Source of the DNA: Cherax quadricarinatus
Lineage: Eukaryota; Arthropoda; Malacostraca; Decapoda; Parastacidae
Direction of reading: 5' to 3'
Assembly: GCF_038502225.1 (NCBI RefSeq)
Contig: NC_091321.1
Span: 36,431,048 to 36,495,047, forward strand
DNA length: 64,000 nucleotides
Both the position numbers and the translations under genes were made by a program. The first letter of the stretch is position 1. Each line of letters begins with the position of its first letter. Below, piece after piece: positions 11,673 through 22,922 of the stretch. The notes beneath the pieces were generated by a model. The model had not been told where the DNA came from and searched no databases. It saw only the letters and a list, made by a program, of their open reading frames with translations.

Positions 11673-12687
11673 ATGGCTGACACTAGTGGAAATTCTGGGG
11701 ATGACATGCAATTGGAAGGTGACATTGAATCAAATTTCCATGTTAGGAACCTGGATAAGGAAGTAGAACTTGTACAGATGAAATTAGCCCTAGTTGCGGA
11801 AGAAAAGGAACGGTTAAGGATTGAACGTACAAAGATCCAGGAACAGAGACTCTTAGAGGAGCTTAGGGCTCAAGAAAGAGCTAAAGAGATTCAGCTTGCT
11901 TCTCACCCAGCCACAGACACGAGGGTAGATGTTTTTCGTTTGGATAAAGCCATAAAATTCGTGCCCAGATTCCTGGAGAAAGATCCAGACCAGTTTTTTC
12001 TGTTATTTGAAAGTACGGCCAAATCCCAAGTTTGGCCGGAAAAGGAATGGGCGACATTAGCGAGTACCCAATTAGTTGATAAAGGGATCAGCCTTTTCTG
12101 ATTATCATAAGCTAAAAGAGGTAGTTTTACTGGCTTATCATATGTTGCCAGAAAGGTACCGGCAGAAGTTTAGAGGACTAAAGTTTCAGTCAGGGCAGTC
12201 TTTGGTGGAATATGGTAAGGAGAAGATGTCACTTTTAAATAGGTGGTGTCGTTCAAAGGGGGTGGTAGGCAATTATGAGGGTGTAATTACCTTAATTTTG
12301 TTAGAGGATCTTTTGAGAAATGTTCCTCCTGACCTTAAGGCATATCTTGAGGAGAAGGATCTTGATGATTTTAATAATGCTTTAGAGCTGGGTGATAGAT
12401 TTTTAGCTAACCAAAAATTTGGTAGTAGTTACCACACCCCGCATACTAATAATGGTAAGTTTTCTCCACCCACCAATAGGAATAAGAAATTTCAGAAGTT
12501 TAAGCCACCCATTTACCAGCCTAATAACCACCAAAGTTTTAATAAGCCTAATTTTCCTGTACCTGCCCGAGAAGGTTGTCACAGCTGTCAGCTGTCACAG
12601 GTCCAGGACTACCGGGGACAGGTAGAAAGAGTCCAGTTCCCCAAGGTCATGGACCCTAGCCTATGTCAAGTGTGCAGGGTGCTTTAA
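11673..12687 (+). pseudogene. Element C gag (SCAN-like capsid)
   Basis: From ATG 11673 the product opens with an acidic stretch and a charged coiled-coil-like segment (about residues 27-75), then KAIKFVPRFLEKDPDQFF. A frameshift/deletion near 12085-12100 moves to the frame of 12076-12687: YRQKFRGLKFQSGQSLVEYG, LNRWCRSKGV, VITLILLEDLLRNVP and ALELGDRFL. This helical pattern matches gag capsids of Gmr1-like Gypsy elements, from which the vertebrate SCAN domain is known to derive. A damaged zinc knuckle follows at about 12680-12750. It would form the particle shell but is broken here. Confidence 0.85.
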
Positions 12688-12809
12688 ACCCTATCACTGT
12701 ACATAATGCAATAAACAGGGCTACCTGCAGCCATATTGTCGAAAAATGCTAGGGACCAGGCTGCAGCAGATGCTTCTCCAGTAAATACACCGATTATTCA
12801 TGATGTTGC

Positions 12810-13394
12810 TTGCATTGCAGTCTTGCCCCAAGGTATCCAAGAAGACCAGCTGTCTTAGACCCTCGGATGAAGCTCTATTCAAGTAAGTCTACTGTGGCCT
12901 TACACCAAAATGAAGGTAGGGTCACGGGTGTTATGTCTTTGAGGGACACTTGTAGCACATACACCTTGCTTCGCAGGGGTGTATTGCCAGTGTCAGATGA
13001 CACCTACACCGGATTGGACATTTTTCTTAAAGGGATAACTGGAGTTCCTGTCAGGACTCCAGTTCACAGGTTATGGGTAGAGTCTGCATACCAGTCTGGG
13101 TACCTACCTGTAGGTATTGCAGAAGATGTACCTTTTGCAGGAGTTGACTTTCTACTAGGCAACAACGTTGTGGGACTCCTCAAAAGTGTGGAATGTTTGG
13201 TTTTGCAGGACCCTGCTTTACAAGGTGGTAATGACCTAATTGGAACGACGGTGCCTGAAAATTTTTCAGTGTGTTTTAGGACTAAACAGGAAACAAGGCA
13301 GGAGCTGCGCCTCCCTGTGACCCTTCTGCATACTGTGGTGATGGTTTGGGCCTGGGGAGCCTGTTCATTGAGTCTGACCTGCAGGAGACTCTGA
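12810..13394 (+). pseudogene. Element C protease-like domain
   Basis: The frame reads MSLRDTCSTYTLLRRGVLPV, then a core ending PFAGVDFLLGNNVVG. In elements A and B the homologous block precedes integrase and aligns with a retropepsin, the LLGNN being the family's second conserved loop. The active-site triad DTG is damaged: Asp-Thr is followed by Cys at 12945-12953, with the Gly missing. The last ~60 residues show no homology I can recognise. Confidence 0.75.
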
Positions 13395-14360
13395 GCAGTG
13401 ATGAACTGGCTCAACTGGAACTCGGTTGGAGAAGTGGTCTGGTGCTGATGTGGGAAAAAATCCCCTGACTCTGCAGTAGCTGAGTGAGGCCCAGGAAGGT
13501 TGTGACCTCCGCAACACTATTCACTTATCAGCTGTTGCGGAGAATGTGGTACCTAAATTTACCAAATATTTATTTTGCAGAGTTGGTCAAATGAGCAAGA
13601 CTCTTTTTAAGGGGATCTGTGTCCAAGTGGCCGTGGCAGAACTATTAAAGTGTCATTGTCTGTATTTTTTACAGATTCCGAAGGAACGACATTTAAGTGT
13701 TAAGGGAGGGCTGACTAACCAGTGTTTATTAATAAATTCTTCTAACAGGTTACCAGTGGATATACCCTTTCTGAATAATTTTGTGTTTGTGGTTTTGAGA
13801 TTTCTGGTGAAACATTTTTGTCTCTTAGGTTTTGCACAAATCACCCAGAAGCCATTTTTTATGAAATGTCATGTAGTTTAGAGAGGCCTACTTGAGGTTA
13901 AATTTACCAATGTATATTATCCTAGGAGTCAAAGAAAAGCACAGTGGTTTTCACAGTCTCTCAGGGCAATGCATGTTTGTTTTACCCAGCACCAGAAGGA
14001 CTGGGAGGAGGGAATTCCCCTCCTTTTCATTACCGTGTGCGGAAGCACTCTGTGTTTTTTCTCGGTTTCAGAAACTGCTTGGCTAAGATGAGGTCGATGG
14101 CACTAGTGCACCAGTTTGCCAGTCTGCCCAGGATGACGTGGGACCATGAGGTGGTGCTACATATTCTGGAAGCTGGAGAGATGGGATTGGCATTGGAGCC
14201 GGATCCTGTGAAGGCTATGATGGAACTGTGTGGTGGCTTCAAAATGATGGTGGATAAGGTCCCTGAGAAAGATAATGTAAGCAGGAAAATTGTAAGAGAT
14301 TTTGGAAGATTTGGATCTTCTGAAAGACGGGTTGTAGTGGTGGCTTAGCCATGGTGCACC
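13395..14360 (+). pseudogene. Element C integrase region, heavily decayed
   Basis: No uninterrupted integrase remains. Correspondence with element B comes from position and scattered blocks: CLAKMRSMALVHQF followed by WDHEVVLHILEAGE and ALEPDPVKAMM at 14080-14220 parallels B's CLARMRWMVPVN, WDHNVDHDTLEAGE and ILEPIHVK, which lie after B's integrase core. 13546-13880 has weak similarity at best. The catalytic D,D,E residues cannot be placed. Confidence 0.5.
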
Positions 14361-14363
14361 TTA

Positions 14364-14870
14364 GTGAAAGGGTTTTGGGATGCTGAAAAATGGGGCCATG
14401 TTAACCCCCATGAGGTAGAGGTTTCGGAATTTGTGCAACGTCAGCAGGCCTGGCATGATGTAAGCTGGGGTGAAATAGGTTCCTTGAAGGAAGTGAAGTG
14501 TTTATTTCTAGAGACTGTGTTTGTACCCAGCGAGAGTCGGTGGACGTTGTCTTTTACTGGTCTCACACTAGGTGATACCTTGAACACATGCACTGACTAC
14601 TGCCAGGTACATTTAAGAAATAAGGTTTTGTTTCCTCTTTATGAACTACATGCAAATTGTGTGAATGAACCGTGGGGGGGTCTTCTGATTCCCATGACCA
14701 TGTGTGCCAAGAACACACCCATATTTGTAACTTTAATATCTCTGTACATGAACCTTTTGTATGCCATTAACCCTCAAGATCTTTTATGTGTAATCCTGAG
14801 TTACCCACCCTGGGTTTTGCAAAATGATACAGGGGATGGAGCAGTCTTATTGCAGGGTAGAGCAGGGTAA
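14364..14870 (+). pseudogene. Element C truncated reverse transcriptase (no palm motif)
   Basis: The frame carries the RT finger block (ETVFVPSESRWT, then NTCTDYCQVHLRNKVLFPLY, equivalent to the CTDYRKVN block). It then goes, within about 65 residues, to YPPWVLQNDTGDGAVLLQ, which corresponds to the start of RNase H. In a normal Gypsy polymerase about 200 residues separate these points and include the YxDD box, absent here. Element B has the same shortened layout, so the deletion may be ancestral to both. Confidence 0.7.
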
Positions 14871-14873
14871 GTA

Positions 14874-15170
14874 ATGCCACTCGACTGCTTCTCAGCAAAA
14901 AGTAACAGGCACCAAAGAAGTTATACCACCATAGAAAAGGAGGCTCTTGCTTTAGTGTTGGCCGTGCAACATTTTGAGGTGTATATATCATCATCAGTTC
15001 ACCCTATAAATGTGTATAGTGACCATAATCCTTTACATTTCCTTCACTTAATGAGGAACCACAATCAGAGACTTATGAGGTGGTCCTTGTTTCTCCAATC
15101 TCTTAATCTTGTGATTCATTATGTGAAGGGAACAGAGAATGTGGTTGTTGATGCCTTGTCTCGTGTTTAA
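14874..15170 (+). pseudogene. Element C RNase H
   Basis: The 98-codon frame reads CFSAKSNRHQRSYTTIEKEALALVLAVQHFEVY, then VYSDHNPLHFL and VVVDALSRV, the C-terminal half of Gypsy RNase H with conserved E and D residues. It ends the coding part of the element, followed by a 3' UTR, polypurine tract and LTR, so RNase H is terminal and integrase is not. Confidence 0.9.
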
Positions 15171-16333
15171 AGTGCGCGATGTAATGTATAGATAACTTAT
15201 CTATTCTTATTTTGCAGTGATTTGTAGTAGACGAGTAGATGGAACCCTGGACCTCCCACAGGAGAGTGGCAGGTTGAGCTGGAGCTGCAAGTATCAGGAT
15301 TCCCTGATACTTGCCATGTCTAGGTAAGGTATGCTACGTTTTTTAGGTGTTGGCTGGGATGCCTCGCCACCGTTTTATGTTGTTATAGGGACTGTTGGAC
15401 CTGCAAGTTTTAGTGAATGTGGGGTTGGCAGTAATGTCCCTCACTGTTTGGGTCATGTCTCTTGATCGAAGGTGTTTTGATTCTCCAGGACTTTTTAATT
15501 TTTTTTCTCCTTTTTGGGTCACTGCTGGGGTGACATGTAGGTGTCGCCCTGGGAGGTCCACCTTCTGGGGTTTTCAGTGATGATTCCAGGGTTTTATGAC
15601 CACAGTCCCACCAACAAGATTTATGTGACTATCCACCCGTTTTTTTTTTTTAGGAGGGGGGAACTGATATTTTTCCCTCTCCTGTGCTCTCCTGATTTTC
15701 GCAGAGGTGTGTCATGGGAAACCAGTTTTATTTACTAAAAATTGCTGTGAGATGGGAGTGATAATGCGGAGTTGCTTTCTAAGTAGAATTTAACATGTAA
15801 AATCTGCTTTCCTTTTCTTTGAACTCCTCCTGGAAAATGTACTTAATGTTCAATTTTTTTTTTGTTGGCACATACAGTTTGGTCTGCCTTGCAACATACT
15901 GAACTTTGGTATTACTGCATAAAACGGCACTTCTCAGGGCACTTATGTACAAAGTTAACTTGCTCGTTTATAAGTTTGCTTGATGTAATTTAGGTAAAAT
16001 GCATCAACACCAGTGCCTTGCCAGCACTGCATTGTGATGGTGCCTTTTCCTAACACAATTGTCTAAGATCGTGACTGTGGGTTTGTTTGGCATAGAACTT
16101 GATCACTTTTATATTCAGTGAATTTCACATGTCAGCAGTCTAGTACCTCTGTTCGTTGATTTTTCATATTTATAGTACCAAAAGACCGTGATTGTATGGT
16201 GGTCATTCCCCAGTTATCATTTTTGTCCATTGCCTCAGACCTTAATGTGGGATTTACTTTCTTTTTCCTTTTGCCTAGCGGTGTCCGTAGGGATCCCGCT
16301 AGCAGAGTGAGACCTATGGTCTGGGGGTGGGGG
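15171..16333 (+). other. Element C 3' UTR and polypurine tract
   Basis: The ~1.16-kb stretch has no coding signal. It ends in GGTCTGGGGGTGGGGG directly before the right LTR's TGTTATG, the polypurine tract that primes plus-strand DNA. The block TAGCGGTGTCCGTAGGGATC near 16278 resembles TAGCCGTATCCTGAGGGACA near 30915 in the 3' UTR of element B. Confidence 0.7.
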
Positions 16334-16589
16334 TGTTATGCAGAGTTCTGCATGACATTGTAATGTGTATCCAGTAGAGAAGGGTGTCATAATAGTATGA
16401 AAGTTATAATTGTAAAGCATAATTTTATAATTCATAATGTGCATTTGGGGGTACTGTAAAGTAGGGTAAACTATAATTATAAAGAAATCCTGCTAGTGAT
16501 TTATTTTCCAACTGTGTTTGGGTACGCGGGGTAAGCGTGGCTTGGGGGAGTCACATGGAGCCAGCATGGCATGGAGGCTGGCGTCGGAG
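16334..16589 (+). repeat. Element C right LTR, 3'-truncated
   Basis: It matches the left LTR from TGTTATGCAGAG to GCGTCGGAGCTG, then stops where Penelope-like coding sequence begins. Relative to the left LTR it has one start repeat instead of four and about 60 extra bases after TTCATAATGTGC. About two thirds of the LTR is missing. Confidence 0.85.
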
Positions 16590-17321
16590 CTGGCTCCATT
16601 ATGTTGACGACATTCTCCCCATAACTCCCAAATGCTTCAACGTTCAAGCTCTCCAAGACAAGCTCAACCAGGGCGAGCCCTCAATCCAGTTCACACTTGA
16701 AGAAGTCGACAACACTCTTCCTTTCCTTGATGTTCTTCTCTGCAAAGCTGACCATGAACTTCGTTTTAAAGTCTATCGAAAACCCACCAACCAAAACGAT
16801 CTTCTCCACTTCTACTCTCACCACGACACCAAAACTACACATGGTGTAATTATAGGCTTCTTCCTGCCCGCACTCAGAATCTGCAGCAATGAGTTCCTTG
16901 AGGAAGAATGCGCTATAATTGAACAAGTATTTTCTAAACTCCACTATCCTCGTCACTTCATCAGAGACTGCAAACGGCGGGCATTAAACATCTTCAACAC
17001 ACCCAGAGAAGACACTGCCGAGAAGAGATACATAGTCCTCCCCACCAACTCCATTGCCAAACATGTTTCCAACATCTTTTCCAATACCTCATTCCAAGTA
17101 TCTACCTCCACAACCACGACCATCAAAGACATCACCAGTAATAGACAGAACAAGCTTCCATCCTCTGCAGTGGTATACATAATCCTTGTAATGACTACAA
17201 CAAATTATAGGTGGGCGAAACATCAAGAGACCTCCAAACACGTATTTCAGAATACCAATACACAAGCAGGACTGACGATACGAGAAATGCCTGTGTACAA
17301 CACCGCAATTCACACATTACG
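16590..17321 (+). pseudogene. Penelope-like element: RT C-terminus plus GIY-YIG endonuclease
   Basis: LHYVDDILPITP carries an intact YVDD catalytic box. It is followed by FTLEEVDNTLPFLDVLL, FKVYRKPTNQND and HFIRDCKRRAL, all diagnostic of Penelope-like RTs, which are related to telomerase. The last third encodes the GIY-YIG nuclease in two frames (VVYI near 17170, then GETSRDLQTRISE from 17214), separated by a frameshift near 17200. The fragment is 5'-truncated at the LTR of element C and ends where LINE copy 2 starts. The apparent ATG at 16537 lies in the LTR, so the 262-codon frame is a chance LTR-Penelope chimera. Confidence 0.88.
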
Positions 17322-19067
17322 ATGACGTCACAGCATTACTCAATTCTCTTCATTCCAGTTTGTCAATCTTCACACTCACAGAAACCTTGCTAAAGTCTGG
17401 TATTACAGATGTTTATGCCATTCTTGGTTACACAGCCATACACAACTGTAGGACAGACCAGCAAGGGAGTGGAACAGCTACTTACTACTCGGATCAACTT
17501 GAATGTATCAATAATTCTTGTACAAGGGATGAACATGGAGAATATATTATAGCTAAAGTTAAATCAAAAGACCTGCAAAAAACCCCTCACAGTTATAAAC
17601 ATCTACAGAGTACCACGGTCAAACATTTACCATTTTAGTGAAAAATTAAGAAACTTGTTAACTGATGCACATATGAACAAATACCACTTGCTGCTCACTG
17701 GAGATTTAAACATAAATCTACTACTTAACCAGGACCCATAAGTAACCAAATTCACAAACATTATGAGCAACTGCTTGTTGTTACCAACAAAAACAAAACA
17801 TACAAGAATCTCCGAGACTAGTATCACCTTATTAGACCACATCTGGATTAATACCATATTCCCTTTAAAATCAGGCATAATTGCAGACAACACCACAGAC
17901 CAATACCAAACCTTTCTCATAACCAAGCTGGTAAATTGCCCCTAGATACTACTAAGGATAATTGCAGACTATATAACGAGACAGCTGTAAATAACTTTAT
18001 AACAGCTATGAATAATGTTGACTGGCATAATGAGCTTGAAACATATACAGATACGAATGAATGCATTAATAATTACCTAAAACAAAGCCCACTACTTCTG
18101 TAACAAGCATTGACCTAAAAAAACTAAACAGATCACAGCTAAGAGACTGAATAGTCCCTGGCTAACACCCAGTATCCTTAAATCCATTAACACAAAGGAC
18201 CTATATGAAAAACAGTACAGAATGGGTCAAATAACCAGAGACCATTCTAAACGTTACTCGTCAATCCTTGCTAGCCTGATAAGGTCAAAAAACATTGTAT
18301 TATGAAAACAGATTGCATAACATAAAAGGTGATACGAAAAAGACCTGGAAAACCTTATCTGAAATTCTAGGAACTAAAAAATATCCAAAAACAAAACAAT
18401 CAAATTAACAAAATTAGATGAACCCCAACTCCCACCATCAGAAACAGCAAACTGACTCAATGCTTACTTCTCCACCACAGGAAAGAATCTAGCGAGCAAA
18501 ATCCCAAGCTCAAACACCCGTCGATCAAACTACCTCACGGGCACCTACCCGAATACACTATTCCTAGCCCTAAGCAACCCAACAGAAGTTTTGCTCATCA
18601 TCAACACCCTTAAAAACAAGGCAGGGAACATAAATAACTTGCCACTTTTTATGTAGAAAAAAGCATCACAAGTACTGTCACCAATTACTGCAACACTCTT
18701 TAACAAATCCATCGAATCCTCCACCTATCCAGCAATTCTCAAAATAGCAATGGTCATCCCGATCCACAAAGAAGGTAATCAAACAGACTTGAATAACTAT
18801 AGACCAATATCTAACCTACCTCTGCTCTCTGAAATCTTTGAAAAATTAATTCATAGACAGATCTATTCCTACCTTGTCTCACACAACATACTAAACCCCT
18901 GTCAGTTTGGATTCAGGACTCATAAAAGCACAAATAATGCTGTTATTCATATGCTAGAACTAATATACACCGCTCTCAAGAAGAAAGAAGTCCCGCTGGG
19001 AATCTTCGTTGATATACGTAAATCCATACTTAAAGTCATACTTTAGTAACAGAAGCCAATATATGTA
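17322..19067 (+). mobile_element. LINE copy 2, segment 1 (endonuclease and RT N-terminus)
   Basis: The segment aligns with copy 1 from its DDLTALL block onward. It is interrupted at 19067 by element A and resumes at 24923, then at 31804 after element B. Frame-broken endonuclease motifs include TLTETLL, NCRTDQQGSGTATYY and LLDHIWIN; RT motifs at 18750-19046 include NNYRPISNLPLLSEIFEKLI and FGFRTHKSTNNAV. The catalytic tryptophan-side residue of TETW is changed to leucine. It is a dead copy, but it provides the reading-frame ruler that proves the two LTR insertions. Confidence 0.9.
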
Positions 19068-19493
19068 TATTACAACCCAGGATTCCAAAGGGCCTGTTAT
19101 CCCGGGTGTAATGGGAGCAAAATAAACACAGCAGAAAAAGTTTAGACTTATATTATCCTTCACCAATTTAGAACAGCAATATGTACACTATGTACAGTGA
19201 TAAGTATAGTGCACTCCACGGTAAGCAAGGCAGAAATAGAAGCCACAAGATAGCAGACCGTGCTTCAACCAGCTCTAGAATGGGAATGACAAGGGCAGAC
19301 AGGAGAGTGGTACCCACATAACCTCTGCGATTGCCAAAACCATCTTCTTATTGGCTAGAACCTGGTCACTAGTTGAACGACGGGGCCCCATCATCAACTC
19401 TTAGCAACCTGGTTCGCTGGTTAGGGGAGATAGCCTGTAAATGAGGGTGTGTACATGCGCCGAATAAAGGTTACGTACTCTTTGCATGCCACA
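19068..19493 (-). repeat. Element A 3' LTR
   Basis: This is the 426-bp copy of the LTR; read on the minus strand it starts TGTGGCATGC and ends near GGGTTGTAATA. It is nearly identical to 24500-24922. Confidence 0.92.
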
Positions 19494-19818
19494 CCCCCAC
19501 CCCGAGAAGGCTCAGGATTAGGCTGCCACCTCCCAGTGGTACCCGTGCCACCATGGCACAAAATAATGGGACCGCCTTTCCTCTCCACCATCCAACTCTT
19601 AGATAGAGCTCAGCTTTTCTCGTGACAAAAAGCCAAACCCTAAACTCAAAGTGAGACAGCAGTCAGTCAGGCTAGCATAGGTCCAAGATACAGGTGGACG
19701 GTAGCCTGCATCCCCTCACTAAAAAAAAAAAAAACCTACATCAGGGGATAAAAAAAAAAGAGCGTGAAAAGTGGTTACCACAAATAATATAACATCCTAA
19801 CCTAAATAAATAAAAATA
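19494..19818 (-). other. Element A 3' UTR and polypurine tract
   Basis: Directly upstream of the 3' LTR the minus strand reads CTCGGGGTGGGGG, a polypurine tract (19494-19506). The rest is non-coding and includes an A run near 19722-19735 on the plus strand. Confidence 0.8.
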
Positions 19819-21396
19819 TTAGACTCTAGATAAAGAGTCCGCCAACACATTTTCTTTGCCGGCAATATATTTAATTCTGAGTGAGTATGGTTGCAGTCTT
19901 AGCGTCCAGTGTATGAGCCTTGTGTTGTGGTTCTTCATGGCTTGGAGATATACTAGAGGATTGTGATCACTGTAGACTGTGACCACCTGCGATGTCTGGC
20001 CCACATAAACATCAGAATGCTCCAAAGCCAGTACCAGCTCGAGGGCTTCTTTTTCAATGGTAGAGTAAGTCCTCTGATGTGGCTGGAACTTGGCTGAAAA
20101 GTATGCTACAGGCTGCAACTCCTCATTCTCGTTTTGTAATAGTACTGCCCCAACCCCAGACTCACAAGCATCAACCTGTAATGAAAAAGGTTTGGACAAG
20201 TCTGGAGACAAGAGAATGGGTGCAGTACACAATATTCTTTTTGCTTTGTCAAAAGCAGTTTGACAATCTGGGGTCCAATTAAAGGGAACTTTGTGACTGG
20301 TAAGAGAGGTAAGAGGGGCTACAATATCTGAGAAATTCTTACAGAATCTTCTGTAAAATCCTATCATGCCTAGGAAACGTTGAAGAGATCTCCTATCATG
20401 AGGAACTGGATAATCTTTAATAGCAAGAACTTTAGCAAGTTTAGGTGCAATTTTACCACTACCTACTTCATGGCCTAGAAAAGTGACAGTGGTCTGGCCA
20501 AAGGAAGATTTAGATAAATTAACTGTTAAATGGGTACTCTTAAAGGTCTCAAAAAGAGCCTTAAGTCTAAGTAGGTGTTGATCCCAAGTATCAGACACCA
20601 CAACAATATCATCTAGGTACGCTGCCGTGCCTTCAAGTCCTTTAATAGCCTGATGGATAAGTTTCTGGAATGAAGAGGGGGGATTTTTCATTCCGAAGGG
20701 GGTAACTGTGTATTGATAATGACCTCCTGGAATTACGAAGGCAGAGATTTCCTTCGCCTTATCCGTCAAAGGTACCTGATAGTAGCCTTTAAGGAGATCT
20801 AACTTTGACACAAAAGTAGCCTTACCCACAAAGTCAATTACGTCATCCAGACGAGGAAAAGGGCAAGCATCTGTAATTGTGACCTCATTCACCTTACAGT
20901 AGTCTGTACACATACGAAACCCTCCATCAGCCTTCTTCACAAGGATGCACGGTGAAGCCCATGGACTAGATGACTCCTCCACTAAACCATGCTTTAACAA
21001 AAATTCTGCTTCCTGCTGAAGTAGCCTTTGCTTTTCAGAATTAGCTCTGTAGGGGGAGAGTTTAATTGGTTTAGAGTTTCCCACATCTACATCATGATAA
21101 CCTAACGTACATTTTTTCGGCACATCCGAAAAAATATTAGGATATGACTGTAGAAGCTCAGTTAAAATTGTTGCTTGCATTTCAGATAGTCCCTCCATTA
21201 AAGGGCTAGGATCCTTGAGGAGGACAGAATTTGAAAGTTTAATATTAATTTCAGAGATAGAGTGCAAAGAATCAGAGTCGTCCTCAGAGGTAGAGGACAG
21301 AGTCATTACTGGGACTTTATCTGGTGTATGGAAATATTTTAATTGATTAATGTGGTAAGTTTTAGTTTTTGAGGTCTTATCAATGGGAGCTACCAC
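19819..21396 (-). CDS. Element A reverse transcriptase and RNase H (intact frame)
   Basis: The 525-residue open frame begins with the end of the integrase C-terminal module (KTYHINQLKYFHTP, residues 12-25) and runs into RT: SSPWASPCILVKKADGGFRMC, FVSKLDLLKGYYQVPL, TPFGMKNPPSSFQ, and the catalytic YLDD (20608-20619, about residue 260). The connection is LGHEVGSGKI and LGMIGFYRRF. RNase H follows (SLQVDACESGVGAVLLQ, STIEKEALELVLALEH, VYSDHNPLVYL, VLADSLSRV) and ends the frame. All catalytic residues are present. The ATG is probably not a real start: the frame continues from integrase through a one-base shift around 21380-21396. Confidence 0.93.
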   Translation of the reverse strand: MVAPIDKTSKTKTYHINQLKYFHTPDKVPVMTLSSTSEDDSDSLHSISEINIKLSNSVLLKDPSPLMEGLSEMQATILTELLQSYPNIFSDVPKKCTLGYHDVDVGNSKPIKLSPYRANSEKQRLLQQEAEFLLKHGLVEESSSPWASPCILVKKADGGFRMCTDYCKVNEVTITDACPFPRLDDVIDFVGKATFVSKLDLLKGYYQVPLTDKAKEISAFVIPGGHYQYTVTPFGMKNPPSSFQKLIHQAIKGLEGTAAYLDDIVVVSDTWDQHLLRLKALFETFKSTHLTVNLSKSSFGQTTVTFLGHEVGSGKIAPKLAKVLAIKDYPVPHDRRSLQRFLGMIGFYRRFCKNFSDIVAPLTSLTSHKVPFNWTPDCQTAFDKAKRILCTAPILLSPDLSKPFSLQVDACESGVGAVLLQNENEELQPVAYFSAKFQPHQRTYSTIEKEALELVLALEHSDVYVGQTSQVVTVYSDHNPLVYLQAMKNHNTRLIHWTLRLQPYSLRIKYIAGKENVLADSLSRV

Positions 21397-22180
21397 AATT
21401 TACATCAGATAATCTACTTACAATCTGCATAGGTCCCGTAAATCTAGCTTTCAAGGTGTGGCCAGGTATAGGTTCCTGCACCAACACCTTGTCTCCTGGA
21501 TCGAAGGAGAGGAATTGTGCACTTCTGTCATACCTCTGTTTCATCTTACTTTGAGCTGTCTTTAGGTTAGCCTTGGCTAACTGACGTGCCACCTGCAACC
21601 TTGAAGACGGGTTGTAGAGTGTTGAGCTAACGTCTTCTCCCATCCATCCTTCTTTGAGCACCCGAAGAGGACCTCGTTCATTGTGCCCAAAGAACAGCTC
21701 AAACGGACTATACCCTGTAGACTCTTGCACAGTCTCTCGTACTGAGAACGGCAACAAAGGTAGTGATTCATCCCAGTCTGTAGGAAAGTGCATGCAAAAA
21801 GTTCTCATCATGGCTTTTAACGTCTGATGGAATCTTTCCAAGGCGCCTTGGGACTGAGGATGATAGGCAGTGGACAAGTTGTGGATTATCCCTAACCTAA
21901 ACTTCCCTAAATGCTTTGGCAGTAATGAATTTTGTTAAAGCTTTGAGAATAGCTTTAGTATTAATACTGCGCATGGGAATTGCTTCAGGATATCTGGTTA
22001 CTTTATCCATAATCGTAAATAAATATTGATTTCCAGACTTTGACCTAGGTAGTGGACCTACACAATCTATAATTAAATCTGCAAAAGGTTCTCCACAGCA
22101 GGTATAGGTTGGAGAGGTGCAAGTTTAATGGAATGTCCAGGTTTCCCTACTTGCTGACATTCTCGACATCTCCCGGAAGG
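21380..22180 (-). pseudogene. Element A integrase (upstream of RT), damaged
   Basis: The frame 21877-21380 (minus) covers the end of the catalytic core, STAYHPQSQGALERFHQTLK with the catalytic Glu at about 21838, then FSVRETVQESTGYSPFELFFG and the C-terminal module (DPGDKVLVQEP, ARFTGPMQIVSRLSDVN). Upstream, 21878-22180, the zinc-module end (CRECQQVGKPGH) and the first part of the core are present in broken frames. The segment that should hold the second catalytic Asp seems to be deleted near 21885-21905. Integrase is encoded before RT, which is unusual for Gypsy elements. Confidence 0.88.
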
Positions 22181-22184
22181 TCAG

Positions 22185-22733
22185 TCACTCGGGCATGGAA
22201 ACAGAGACATCTGGCAATCCTGCAACCTGGGAATAGGAAGGCTTGATCGGGGTCTGTTCACTTGATTTACGAGGCTCCGGCCGGTGTGCCTCATAAAACA
22301 ACGTGGCTATTCCGAGATCGGAGTCGTCCAAGGATAGGTCAACATTGTCTCCAGACAACCCTTGGGATGTTGCCCGAGTTATGGCCAACACCGGAGAAGA
22401 ATTACTCATTATAGGTTCAGGACATGCACTAACAGTAGTAATGTTATTACCCAGTAATAACATGGCATCTTTCATGGGGAATCCTTTTGAGACACCTACT
22501 GTCAAGTATCCAGTGTAATATTTGCACTGTACATAAATTTTATGCAAAGGGACAGAATATATAGCTCCTCCAAATGCTTCTAATAGGGGTAATATTCCTT
22601 CTCTTACAAGTGAGCAATATGCTCCAGTATCTCTAAAGGTCTTTACTTCACTTGTTTCTGAGTTTTCCTGAAGGGAAATAAGACTCTTGCAATAATAAGG
22701 GACCATACCTTTTTCTACTTCTCTCGGGGACAT
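22185..22733 (-). pseudogene. Element A protease-like region
   Basis: The product contains KTFRDTGAYCSLVREGILPL with an intact DTG triad (22623-22631) and, about 75 residues on, MKDAMLLLGNNI, the second conserved loop of these proteases. It would cut gag-pol into mature proteins. A damaged zinc knuckle (CFLCN, a stop, then PNC) lies just upstream at 22770-22830. The block is homologous to the protease-like regions of B and C, where the DTG is lost. The C-terminal ~60 residues lead towards integrase and have no recognisable domain. Confidence 0.78.
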
Positions 22734-22922
22734 GTTACTAGGGATATTAGAGATTTTTCCAGTGGGTTGGGGTTTGTGGGGGCAGTTGGGACGGATAGGA
22801 CCTACTTAGTTACAAAGGAAGCAGACGACAGGCTCACCCTTTACTCCCTGCTGACGTTGCAAATGGTGTCGTTCTGGCTGGTGTCTCTCTGGATACTGTT
22901 GTCGAGATGCACCATGAGTAGT

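Larger units (their letters stand above)
10304..16589 (+). mobile_element. Element C: Gypsy (Gmr1-like order) LTR retrotransposon, decayed, 3' LTR truncated
   Basis: The left LTR is 10304-11107, followed by a primer-binding site, a repetitive leader, gag, a protease-like region, integrase remnants, a shortened RT and RNase H, then a polypurine tract and a right LTR from 16334 that is cut at about 16589. RNase H is the last coding block, as in elements A and B, so integrase sequence must lie upstream of it. The insertion sits in the 3' UTR of LINE copy 1. The right flank is lost, so no target duplication can be scored. Confidence 0.85.
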
